Source of the DNA: Mugil cephalus
Lineage: Eukaryota; Chordata; Actinopteri; Mugiliformes; Mugilidae
Assembly: GCF_022458985.1 (NCBI RefSeq)
Contig: NC_061789.1
Span: 18,208,357-18,272,356 of the forward strand
Direction: 5' to 3'
Length of the DNA stretch: 64,000 nt
Shown piece after piece: positions 23,078-35,995 of this stretch. The notes below the pieces were generated by a model. That model was given only the letters and a program-made list of their open reading frames with translations. It was not told the origin of the DNA and did no database searches. Position 1 is the stretch's first letter, and every line of letters begins with the position of its first letter. Made by a program: the position numbers and the translations under genes.

Positions 23078-26000
23078 GTAAGAATCTGCCTTAATTTACA
23101 CGAATCTAGTGGAATTTATTTCTATCCTTGTTCCTTATGTGGCTAATCTAACCCTGGGGGGGAGTGGGAGTCGGGGGGTCACAGAGGCATCATTTGGCAC
23201 CGTAACGCACAGACGACGGTTGCATCTGTGTGGCTCATTTCTGTTTTAATTAGCCCTAATCTTCTCTGTTTAATTTGATCGGTTTATTTTTTTATTTTAT
23301 TTTATTTTTTTTTTTTGCTTTTGTAACACGTCAGTCAAGGCCGAGTAGTGAGCAACAAGACAACTTCTTTGAACGAGCGTGCTTTTGGGGGCGCGTCTAA
23401 TTGACACGAGCTGCTAATTTGGAGCCACGTATCTGTTCATCAGCGTGAAAGCAAAACCATTTAAAAAAAAAAAAAAACAGTGATAATAATAATAACAATA
23501 ATCTACATTGACCGGGTGTCGAGAACGAACCCCAGAGTCTCCCGATCTTTTGTTCCATTTCAGCAGGAATATTTTGTGGATGGGCGGTGCATGGATTGTC
23601 CTCAGGGTTTGGTTAAATCCTGCAGGAGCCGTGCAGATTAGCGCACGGGGGTTTTATAATGACTTTATTGGTAAACTCACGAGGTTAATTATTAATGAGT
23701 ATTTTCCACAAGTGCTGAAATGCATTTTAATTTCAAGCCTTTTCGCGGGGTTTTAATGGAGGAATTCTGGCTGACATGATTAAAAAGCACAATACCGATC
23801 ATGAATTAGGATGTAACTGCTAATTCCACCAGCAGTGTTTATTAAAATAAAGCAGGTTAATAAATGGCCTTAAACTAAATAGCTACTAAAAAGAATACAA
23901 CAGTATGACATGATTTACCAATCTGGGTATAAATAATTGCTTAATTGTGCAGCTGTATATAAATACACACTTAGGGTTTTATTAATCCATTTGTGCTGGT
24001 ACTCTATGGCATCTCATAAACTGTTTACCATAACAGCATTTGCTTATTTTTGCTCTGACAGCTCTTCCACACATCTATTCCCTTAACCTGAGAGGTCAGC
24101 ATTTGGAAAAAAACATTCCCAGTACTTAAAGCGGTTAACCTGTGCAGCAAACCCTGCAGCCCTGCATTACTCACCCCGGTGAGGAACGGTTTCATCGTGC
24201 TGTGATGTGTTTGAAATATGCCACGCTGGCTTCTCTGCCTGGCATTTGTCAATGCCACACCAGCAGTAGATCAAATAGGAGCCACGATAATGAGTTTCCT
24301 TCCCGGCGCTCCAAAAAATTCAGCCGTGAGAGCTGTTGTGATGAATTTGGGATATTGCCAGATCAAGAAAGCTTAGTGGTGGTGAGTTATCGCTGCCTCC
24401 TATGTAACATATGAATACCATGCATTTATTCAGAATTGATTCTTTGGGGAGCTGCCAGGAGACGCATATCAGCCCCCATTTGCCCTTCATTCGTTCTTCT
24501 TCATTTCCATAAAGTAAATGCAGTTTTGATAATTAATATTTGTTATATGTGAAACCATTAGAAAAGCAGTCCATCCTGCTGCTGACGGATACTCCTCCCA
24601 CCTTATTCCCCTCAACCTCCGCCCCACTGTGAACCACTATTTCACACCCTGTGCATCGTGGAAGGACATATGGGAGGAGGGGAAATGGACCCCTGTGCAC
24701 TCCAGCACAGGGAGAGAGATGAGGAGCAGATTCTGTTTGGCAGCAGGGAAATGCCCCTCCACCTCCGTTAGCACCATGACGAACGTGCTCCTGTCCTCTT
24801 TTTATTTAAGATACAGTGTTGTTTCACCACGGGAGACGATGCTACCAAAAACAAACTCATGACCTGGTAGATATAAGTGATAAATTGTGCATGGATGTTT
24901 ATTAAATGATCAGAAGACGGCCTAGAAAAATCGGAGAAATGTCACGTAGCTCCTTAGATGTCTGGTAAGTTGATTTATATATATCTAAATACATATCCAA
25001 TGGATTTGTAAACACCAAAAAAAAAAAAAAATGGCAGCTGTGTTTCTCTAGTGATGCCAAGAAATTCTAAAGGCAACCCAAAAAAAGATAGAGATTAAAT
25101 AGCAACGCTGACAAAACTGGCTGTCAAATGTCTTGATTTGCAAAGTGCATGATTAAAGCTTGACATTTATAGCGTAGACCAGCATAGAAGAAAATCATAA
25201 ATACCGGAAGAGGGCTTTAAAATGTCAACTTTTTGAAAATAAGTAAGAAATCCTCAAAGCCGAGAAAATGCATGAGTTGATTTCACTGTTGTGCATGCAC
25301 CGTTGGAGTTGTCTGAGCTGGAGGAGATGAAGTTAGAGTTAAAAACTCAACATATGTTAAGGTATATAGGAATGCAACATGTAACATATGCAAAAGTTGC
25401 TAAAGCTGTAAGACATATTTAAAAAAAAAAAAAAGGATTTCCTCAACTAAAACCAAAAAAAAAAAAAAAAAGCAGGTAATGTGTAGATCATAAAACTTAG
25501 ACTTTGGGCAGTTTAGACAAATCCAGTCACATTACAACACTGTAAAACACAGACTGAATTTTTTAAGTATGTTAGCATAATTCAAAATGACTTTACACGA
25601 GAAAAAATAGCTTTTGTTAATGTCCTGAAACATTCTCATCGGTCCGTCCCTTCTGCTCTGCACAGTGCAGCGCTTCCAGATACTTCTGCTTTAATGCCCT
25701 GCAATTGAATTCATAATGGCCTGGCTATATATGGAAAATCAATATTGCCATAGACTTTAGAATTTATTAGCCTGTTCCTCTTTCAATTTACAGTTAAAAG
25801 CTTGAATATTTCTCCTGGGGGTTATAATCCCTGATGGTATATTAAACTGATGACGTAACCTTTCAAAGACTTTTGAAGAGCACTACATGCATCACGCTTT
25901 CGATCTCGTCTGGAGTGAAACGGTCCGTACTGCCACGCCAACGCGGAATTCCACAAAATACTCAATTTTAAATGTCGATACTAAACTGTAAATTTATTCC

Positions 26001-29000
26001 TAAACAGTCGACATAAGCTCTGCCACACTGAGCCAGAAATAAATAATACAGAGGCCGCATAAGTTATAAATGGTAGTTTTGAATCCCTAAAACCCCTCAT
26101 TTAATACAGTGGGAAAAATGTATGAAAATATCTAAACACCGCTCCAATGTTATCTGCATCAGATGATCTCTATTGTGCTATTTATTGTATGTTTCTTTGC
26201 TAATCACTTGCAATTCAGTGAGCCATTTCGAAGGCCCATAAATGTCACGTGAAATGTCTGCGGAGATGTGTTGAAGACGCTTACATGCTTTTTATAGGCA
26301 GCTATTCTGAATCAATGCAGTAATTCGCTTCCTGTCTTTCCCAGTTCTTGCCTTCAGAATGTGTGTTGTGGAGCCGGTACAGTGAGAGGTAAATTTTATG
26401 CTTTTAGCCGCTAACATCAAAAACACTTGGATATCAGGAGCAGGTGTTTTGCAGCAACATGTTGCGATTCGTCCTTAAAAGTAAATGTGAGCGATCGGTG
26501 TGCGGGGGGGGAGGATATTTGGAGATGACGGGAGTTCCTCCACCACTGCAGGGTCTCCGCACTGGCTTTGCCGCGACACGAAATATCAAGGTGTTATGCC
26601 TAAATCTTGTTTAGCAGATGTGTGCACACTGCCAGGCTTAATCCTCAGGGTGCAGCACACCGAGGGAAAACCGTGTCTTTATGCCTGCCAACTAGTCTGG
26701 ATTCCCTCGGCTTGACACTGTGTACTCCGCTCTGCATTTTCTGGTTGCCAGTTCGAGTAAACGACTTTAAAGCAAGAGCAGGGGGACGGTGCTTTGCTCT
26801 ACTTGTAATTACCGAGTGATTAGAATTGTTGGAGGTCATCAAATGTAAACGGTAGATGTAGCAGAGTGGGTGTTTTATCACACTGCACTCGCACTGGCAC
26901 TCCGAGTGTACTCCTGCTCCTTATTTAAAGCGAGAACTTTGAGCTGCGCCGACAGAGCAATTTTAAATTACAGTAGGGATGTAATTTACGGATCCGGATG
27001 AAGTGCTGGAACTATTTCTGGAGCAATCATTTTCTGGGAGAATAGTTTAATGCAGAGGATTGAATGAATATATGTTCCGTGTCGTTGATACCGTATGAAA
27101 ATAATTGGCTACTAAGATGCGCCTGGGTGTCCTTAGATAATTATTAAGATTAAAACTGGTTTCTAATTAAATTAGCATCAAATTTAGAATTGATGAACTC
27201 CATGGGCTGAGCCATAATTGATGAAAATTTTGACCTTGCCTGATTTCCCTGATTTAGTCAGTTGATGAGCTCTTACAGTTGATGGGCTTCTGTAGTACTG
27301 TGCGTGCCTGAGCATGTCCAACATTATTGAGGGTTGGGGGGGGGGCCTTAAATATTAGGCAACGACAGGCGGGGGAGGGATGTGCCGCGTTCCCTGTGAC
27401 TCAGGATGACTCCTCAGGAAAACGAACCCCTGCAGTCGGCCCTGACCCTTCACGAGCGGGCGCGTTCCTTGTTGCGTCTGTGCACGTGGCGCGGTGATGC
27501 CACAGCAGATCCCTGGGTCTTTAACTGCAGAAATGGAAAGGGAGTGTGCGACAAAGGGAATCCTGAACCCCGCTGTTCATGTCCAGCGTGTAGTAACGTG
27601 GCAGCGCGTGGTAGCAGTGCATCACACGTGTTTGCATTGCAAAGGTAACTGCAGTGCGGTTGTGCTTCATGCTTCGATTTTATGCTGTGTTGTTGCATGC
27701 AAGTGTAAAATCGAGGTGCATCTGTTGATCAAGCTAAAATCTTTCACTTCCAGCTGCCTAATAGTGAGAATTTGCTGTTTTTCCTGCATAATATGTTGTA
27801 TAAAGATTATTTCTATACATAGAAACATACATCCTCATACATGATATACTATATCATACAGTATATTCACTAAAAATAATATAATAATTTAATATTTAAT
27901 ATTTTTTTAAAGTAATATATCTCATATGCCTTTTTATATGAAATGATGATAGTAAGTCTACACCAAGTAATGAAGTAATAGGAATTTCTGTGCACTAGTC
28001 CAAATAATTGACATTTCTGTTTTATTTATTTATCTATTTATTTATTTTGTCTGACCAGAAAGAGAAAAGCAGTAAATCCTACACAAGGTGCAAGCACAGG
28101 GGACATAGACAGACGCGCAGAGAGAACCCCGGTGAGTGCGGATGAAATCAAATGTCACTTTTACCTAGCTTGTACTCATGAAGAGATACGCGCAGTCCAA
28201 CGAATGAAAACAGTCGTGAAGCTCCTTCCCACCGGGAATGTCACTGTTACACACTCGGGATTGGCTCAGACGTACATACTGTGAGCCCGGAAACGCGCAC
28301 ATGCGGACGCGCTGCACCTACAGAGATGTTTACGCTCCAGTCAGCGTTGACCATGCATATTCAAGCTGATATGTCGGACTCGTGAATCTGTGCGTGCTGA
28401 CACATTTACATATGAGCGCGGCTGTTGTGGCCCGGGCTGTGATTCGGGGTGACAGGTCTTATGCCACTTCCCTCGGGTCAGCGAAGGGGGAGGAGCCACA
28501 ACGTGACAGGGATGAGGGCAGAGTCATGCCTTTCATTCACTGTCACTCTCCAATGACACAACCTCTGTTTGTCTCCGCTCTTCTCTTGGCACTGATGAGG
28601 TTACATATCTTCACAGGTGACTCATACCTGTTGTTTCAGTTTCTTCTCTGGTTGTTGTGCTTCACCTGATGCGGTCTGAGGTCCTAAGTTACATCAATCC
28701 AAGCCATGAGTTTGGCATTTTTGCTCTTGTCGCGTGGTTTAAGGTACAATAGGCACATCATGTGTATTTGATAGGTATATTATAGGTATAATCTTCAATT
28801 AACTTTTGTGATCTTTACTTTAATTCTTCATGCCATGCAGCTTACAATTGCTTTGAATAATACTTAAATGTGAAATTCTTAATTGATTAATTGCTTTATC
28901 CATGTCAGAAAACATTTAAAAATGGCCATTAATAATCCTTTTTCAGTTGACAGTCATGTATGAGTGGAAAAAAAGAAGAAATAAAAAAATAATGTCGTTG

Positions 29001-32000
29001 TCAAGTCACAACATGCTCTTGACTGTGCCTTTAAAGCTGTACATTAAATATATATTTATATATTTGGCACAACAGCAGGGTCCTGTTAGGGAGTCCCGAG
29101 TGATACCTATAGTCACTTTTATTTGATGTTAAACAACAAAATTAGGAGCAGTTAGAAACCGTTCAACAGCATTTCTGTTCATTTTCCACAAACAAAAATG
29201 GCAGCGCTTTCTGTGCAGAAACCTGCACCATAGCATCCACAAAGGTTTAACATTTGACTTGATACCTAATGACGTCCTATGGGAGTGAAAAATGTGACAT
29301 TCATCCTTGAGTTTCCACTGTATTAAAACACCAGCCACCAGCACTGGCCCACTCAGCTAGTGCTGCTACGGTTAAAATTTGCAGCACACATCAGCATCAC
29401 CGACGTACTGATTTAAGCCTGTTACTTACAATTCAGTTTACAGTTTTTCCAAAGCTCACTAAGTCCTTGTGATGGAGATAAGGAGGCTACTGTATTTTAA
29501 GAGCATCCCTATTGTCTCTTCTCCATTGTTCATATCAGCATTACAGCTGTGGAACTGTTACTGACTGAATTGGCGAATGTTTGATTCTCCACATGCAAAA
29601 TGATCACACCACGGAGATTAAATGTTGCTCTTCCACCTAACCGGAGCTGATAAACTGTCAGATGGGAGAGAAAGCAAAACGTTAAGGCATCCAAAACTCA
29701 TGTTCTAAGAGAAGTGACACTCACAGCGACCCATAGCGGTCAAAGTTTTCATTTCACACCCACTCAAAGCTACGCAAGCTGCTTGTTCAGCCATGTGGCT
29801 CTCTATAATCCTGTGAAACACTATCAGCACAGGTGCAGTCAAGGAGGACGCGTCTATTTTGGCTAAACACACAGAGATTCCTTCATTATCCGAACAAACA
29901 CACACAATCCCATCAGCGGAGCACGGCTGACACTTTGGAGCACGTATTAGAATCCATGAGGGGATCTGTGCCACGGCACTGCACATGGCGGAAGGCATGC
30001 GCTGATCCGACCACAAGCGCTCACGCCTGATTGGCCCAGCTGGGACAGCCGCGGCCGGGTGACGTCCCCCTCGCTCTCTGTCACGGGCGAGGCTGAACGG
30101 AGCAGCCAGGTTTACAGCCCCCCCCCCCCGGACCCGACACCCTGTAGCGTACTCAGAGGCCGAAGCGCACACACACGTGCAGTCCGGTTCACAAAAAGAT
30201 GCCAAAATGTGATGAGCACAGAGTAGAGAAAACGCAATAGAGTTGAGGCCATGGGCAGAACCGTGTTAAATCTGAATGTAATTCCAGGGGGAGGCATTGT
30301 TTTTTTTTTTGCATTTTTGTTGCTTGCATGCAGTAATGATTCACCGCTACAGTAAACAAATGAACATATTACTCCCATTTCATCAATGCTGTGTCAGCTG
30401 CCCCCCACCCCTCCCACCCCCCTCCCTCTCCTAAAAGTCACCACCTCCATTAGTGGGTCACAGAGCTAATTATTCAGCTGGTGATGAATGCACAGAGGTG
30501 TTGCCATCTGCTTCCCTTTCACAACATTCATCATGTCCTCAGTCCCCCTTCACTAATGCCAGTATCGATTCACCTCAAAAATCAAAAGACCTCAACCTCT
30601 TCCTCGCTATGTTTTGAAACATAAACCAGTTGTGTGGTGGCTCTTTAAGTGTCTTAGAAATAAATGAATTTCATTCAGTCGAGCAACTACGAGGGGTCAC
30701 ACCAATAAAAAGCTGGAAAGAGACAAGCTAACAGTCGGTTATTTTTAGCCTCTGTTCCATATACAACATGTTCCTCCAGACACTCAGATGCTCCAGGGTC
30801 ATGCTCAGTGTTTGTGTTGCTTCCTATGGAGACCTCGTACCTCAGACAACATTTGACTGGAGCTTTTTGGGAAAAGATAGAGTCTGAGTTAATGTTGGAT
30901 CTAGTATCCATGAATAAATCCACATGCAAAATGTTGATAGGTGGAATCCATCAGATAAGACATCATAATATTACTTATTTCCATGTAATGGAAATTTAGA
31001 AGGAAGGTTTGTCGACCATTTGATTTCAATCATGTTAACTTCAACAAAGCAATAAACTAGGACATCCTAAAGGATATTTAGTGACCTAAAAATCCCTTCC
31101 TAAAAAAAAATGCATGCGCTTGGAGAGGTGCAACAGTCAATAAATAGATAAGTTGATGAAAAGTAAAGGAAGGAAGTGGCAGCTTTGTGATGACCAATCA
31201 CTAATGGTTATGGTAATTGTTCCCGACTCTAAATGCAGAACATTGTCCGTTTGCAGCATTACAGACATGTGTATATGATGCACAGTTTCACACATAAAAC
31301 ACATTTAAATATGTAACTGTTAGAACAATTTGCTCAGGGACAGTTTGTTCCCTGCGTCAAATGGACGACACGCTACTGAAGAAGAGAAGGATTTGTTTTT
31401 CCACGGTGCTAGGCTAGGCTGTTGGTTACTGTCAGTTTCATAGACATTTTGACCCAGCTTCAAGCCATAGAGTACTGCTCGCCCACGTCTTTTTTGCATT
31501 GCAGTGCCTGAGGTTGAAATAAAAAAAATATATATACTATATAGAAAAAATAAATGATCTGGCTGGTCTTGCGACCACACTGAATATCATTCTGATGATC
31601 ATACTGAGCCAGTTTCTGCCACAGTGCAGTCTGGTTGTGTTCCTGGTGAGCTTAATAGTACAATTTCAAAACTTGCATCGTAAATCAGTGTCAACATCTT
31701 AATTCTCATTATACTGAGGGAAAGACCCCAATATAACAAACTTTAAATAGCACTCCTTGAGACGTAGGACACATTTATGTCCATCACCCGTCAGCTAGTT
31801 TGTCAACTACAGTTTGAAGGCACTTAAAGAGGTTCTACTATATGATGTATGTATATGATGAGTTCATGAAGGAATTTGTGTTTCATGGAACCCTTTTTTT
31901 TTCATTCTTTGGACATTATCAATTTCATTTTGGATTAAAAAAGAAAGATGCACTGGCCTTTTCCCTTAAGTAGTTGCCATTACAGCTAAAGGTGCTGAAC

Positions 32001-33081
32001 TGTCAAGTGGCCATTGTTACCGTCCTATTTACTCTGTAGATTGTTCAAGATATTCAGTAGTACCTCATGAAACATTTTCTAGACATTCGGTTTATTTTAC
32101 TTTACTTTAGAGGTGATGTCTTGTTTAGCTCCTAAATGGACTAATGGAATACACACATTGAATGATGCATTATTGCCAGTAAACAGTTATCTTCCTCTTA
32201 TCTCCATAACACTTGATCATTTTGTCTTTCCCGTTTTTTTTTACATCACCAACACGGGATTCGTCTTCCAGGACAGTCGTGTCCTGTCCTGTCCTTTCCC
32301 CGCCCTGTCTCTTCTCTTGGAGTCATATTTAAACAAACTAACATTCATACATGAGTAGGTTTCCATGACCACAAGGCCCCGGGTATATCTAAGCCACAGC
32401 CCACCATGGTGTGATGGGTAGGAAAAAGCCCAAAGGCGAGCACAGATGCTCTTGTGCTACTAGTGTAGCCATGATGATAGCCCTATGGGCGAACATTTGA
32501 GAAAACTAAAAAGAAAAGGAAAGGAAAGAAAAACTCGATTAACTTGACAGAAAGGCTTAGGGCTTTAAATAACCACTGTTTTGGCCCTTCCTTTCTGTTT
32601 GTTATTGGTTTGGACCTCTTTTATACAGGACTGTCTTGATGCAGTGAGTAGTCGAGGGGACCGAACCTCTCTTCGCTGTTTACATAAAGATTAACTCTGA
32701 CTATGTTTGTTCGAAGAATGATAATGACCTGGCAATTGCATGCGTAGGGAGAGCAGCAGCATCAGTCTCCTTAGCTGGCACAGTCACATTGTTTCTGGGT
32801 TTTATCACAGCTCCTCTCTCTAGTTTGGCATGAGAGCACACTACACAGCCCTCAGCTTCATCCCACCTCCACATCCAGCCCTCAGGTCAGCAGACCTATG
32901 CCATCATCATTATTTATTTATGTTGTCCATATAGTTGTATTAAAATTTAGACTTAGAAAGACACTTAATTATCACGATAAGTATGACATTAAACTAGTTT
33001 CAGCAATTGAGAGCTTTTAGAATCAGTTCAAAAATTTACTGACTGATAAACACTCTTACAGTATATTCATTCTCTAACATA
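23078..33081. other. Gene-poor stretch, part 1 of the eftud2-gjc1 interval
   Basis: No coding exon was recognised on either strand. Short simple repeats occur: a T-rich run at about 23285-23320, an (ATA)n-like run near 23480-23500, A-runs near 25017-25031, and TTTA-type repeats at about 28020-28048. Homeodomain-like TAATTA/ATTA words cluster at 27080-27250. A 166-codon minus-strand frame at 29705-30205 is low-complexity and matches no known family. Confidence 0.5.
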
Positions 33082-33765
33082 GTTTACATCAGTGGTTCCC
33101 AATCTTTTTTCCTTGGAGACCTTTTTTCCACCCTGTACAGACTGAACTATTATTTTTACTATTTTTAGCTTCATAAATTAACTCTCCATCTTTCCAACAA
33201 CAGTGACTTCCACGGAAAAAAAAACACGCTGGTTTAGATGATACCTTCAAGAAAACTTGGAAATTCTATATTCTAACTCAGAAATTTTGGACAATACCAT
33301 AGCGTTCACGTTACATGTTAACATGTTAGGAGATAAAATAAGTTTGGAATATTGTCACTGTTTGCTGAACATTAAAATACATGCAGCAGCTATTTTTTCT
33401 TTTATTATTATTTTGGGAGCAGTAGTTTCTGAGTTTGACAACTCAGAGCTCATTTTTTTACAAGTTGTCTTGATTGCAGCATCAGCTGGAGCTGGATCTC
33501 AAGCAAACTCAACCGCCACCCTGCTTCTGATCACTGATGTGATTAGTTTAGAGAGGGAAAACTGGGTTACTCTCATTCCATTGGTGGGCGAACTCAATTG
33601 GCTGCACGAACCTGACAATATCCCGCATCAACATGCGGAAACATGGTGAAACAGGTGAAAACTGATGTGGAGCTCAGATCAGACAAGTATTGGCCCACCC
33701 CCTGTGATCTCTGGCGTCCCCCTTGGTGGGGTGCAGACCCCAGGTTGGGAAGCACTGGTTTAGAT
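33082..33765. mobile_element. hAT-type non-autonomous transposon with 8-bp target duplication
   Basis: The element proper is 33090-33757 (668 bases). The left end is CAGTGGTTCCCAATCTTTTT; the right end, read inward, is CAGTGCTTCCCAACCTGGGG. The flanking 8-mers GTTTACAT (33082-33089) and GTTTAGAT (33758-33765) differ at one base. Short CAGTG.TTCCCAA inverted ends with 8-bp duplications are diagnostic of hAT elements. The internal 130-codon open frame shows no transposase features, so the copy is non-autonomous. Confidence 0.82.
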
Positions 33766-35454
33766 GGGTAGAAATTTGTTAAAAATATTGTTGGCTACCT
33801 CTGAACTATTACCACAATGTACAATTAATGTAGTATAATGTTCTGTTTGCATTTGTGAAATTAAAAGAAGCATTCTTATGCAGGGTGTAGAGATGCTACA
33901 GCCAAATGAAAACAGCCACATGCAAACGCACTCAATGACTGTTGCATGAAAAGTTAAGAAACCCTCATGGGATTATAAAAATCAGGCTGACCATGCGTGT
34001 GAGTAGAAATCCAAACAGCTTTCAGCTCCAACTTAAAGTTATTTTCTCTCTCTCTCATGAACTCGTGCTCACGTTATCCCTTATTATAACAGAAGCCGTG
34101 CATAACCCCAAACAAGAGGAGACTTTACTCTGTTTGCGTCTTGATGTAGGCAAATGTAAACACAGCGCTGTGTGGTCTTTAATGCGATGTAGGAGATTTC
34201 ATTAGGCCCTTGTATACATTGGGTGCCTCAGCTGTGAGGCAGCCTGAGGGATTTGCCTCTGGCAAAAATATATTTACGGAGTCCATAGTTTCAGCTTAGG
34301 GAAGTGTTTTCTTTTTTCCAGCCAATCCTTAACCAGGTATTTGTTCTTATATATTTACACGTACTAATGCTTATGTTGATATGTATTACCAAACACTGCC
34401 TCAAAATAGCACTGTTCTTTTTCTCGTCTCTTAGTTTTGCTTCTTCAATCGTCGTCGACTCTGGCGTCCAGACTGGGTTGATGACAGTGTGGCTCCTTTT
34501 GTTTCTGGGCTTTAGATCCAATATCAGTGCGATGAAGCCCTATTTTTTGTAACAACCGGACCTGTCAGTTGACACTGCAAACTGGATTGGACGATTAAAG
34601 TTGGATTGGAACAAGTGTAACCGCAGGCAAGAACATATTGCTGCAATAGGGCTCTTTTTGTTCTCCTTCCATTCAGTATGTTTCCATCTCAGCGCTCCAG
34701 CCCTCTGATGCCTTTTCAATCCTTTCTTTCCTCCCCTTCACTGCATCCTTAAAGTGTTTTGTGGGAAATCTGATTGCTCGGTTCCGTTTACTTTCACTTG
34801 CCATCTGCTGAATTTGGCTGCGACCGCGAATCAATTCTTAATGTGCGCAGCCTTGCATTGACTCGCCTGTGCTGTGTCTCTGTCTCTCTATTTCATCTTC
34901 TTCTGGTCTCTGGCATGTTTAGACCTCTGAACGCTAAACAAAACAGTCCAATCCATGACTCTTGATGAAAGAATGCTCACAGAAAAGACGCTTCAGATGC
35001 TTAAAAAAAAAATAAAAAATAAGAGAGAAGGCCTGAACCGAAAATATCGACTCAGAGCAACAGAAAATCTTTGGATTGTTCAGTTGCAGAAAGGAGAGAT
35101 TCTTTTTTTTATTTTATTTTAAGTAGAAGTTTATAGTAGAAGTTCATGAATGAATTATGAAACTGCTCTTCAAGTAGTGCAGTTCCATTTTTTATTTATT
35201 TATTTATTTTTTTGCAGTTACATATTTCTTCTAAAAGAGGAAATGAGACATGAGACGTACATTTCTTCAGTGGAAACATATTGTCTCTTAAACACACAGA
35301 CACACACAAACCATAGCATCTAGGATTAGCAACACAATTATTTCCAAAGAGACACAAAATGTCACTTTCATTGTAGTTGGAACGACGTGCGGCTAGTGGA
35401 TACATGGGACTATGCTGCAGCTACCATGTTTATTAGATTAATGCATACTGTAGG

Positions 35455-35995
35455 TTTTCAACAGGGCGTCCGCGACCCCCAGCGGTCTTTTTTAAACTTT
35501 TGCCCAAAATTTTTATTTGACTAAATGCAAATGAACATAAAACCTGTACACAGTAGGCGCCGCCCCATCGCTGCTGATCCAATTGCATTTTACACGCTGA
35601 CTCTGTCAGGTTCCCCGCAATTGGCTGAGAGCCTTTTCACTCCCCATGTGAAATCCAGACACACGCTACAGAAGAGAAGCTAACAAACACTGCAGCTCGC
35701 TCCCATCAGCCGTCTGAGGCCAAAGAGTTTTGTTGATTCATTGTCCCTAGAACATTCAGCTACATTTAAAGGTTCAACTGTTTATGGCAGTTGCACGGCC
35801 ATCATTCTGTTGCACGTTTGAAATTTGAATCTGTGTTATTTGAATAGCGCGATATTGAATGCAAAATTATAATAATAATGTATATTTATAAACAGCACTA
35901 GGTCAAGCTTAATATAGAACATGTATAGTAGGTGGGGGGTCCCTATTTAATCTCTCCATCAGTTTGGGGTCCTTGGCCTGAAAAATGTTAAAGAC
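35455..35995. mobile_element. Probable hAT-like element, degraded
   Basis: The left end CAGGGCGTCCGCGACCCC and the right end, read inward, CAGGCCAAGGACCCC resemble each other as short inverted repeats. The right 130 bases match the repeat at 13905-14052. No transposase frame is present. The borders are approximate and no clean target duplication was found. Confidence 0.5.

Noticed and set aside
29705-30205. 166-codon open frame on the - strand
   Set aside because: The composition is dominated by Cys, Ala and Arg with no domain. It overlaps a GC-rich, C-run-containing patch and lacks conserved blocks.
33257-33649. 130-codon open frame
   Set aside because: It lies wholly inside the hAT-type non-autonomous element and shows no transposase residues.
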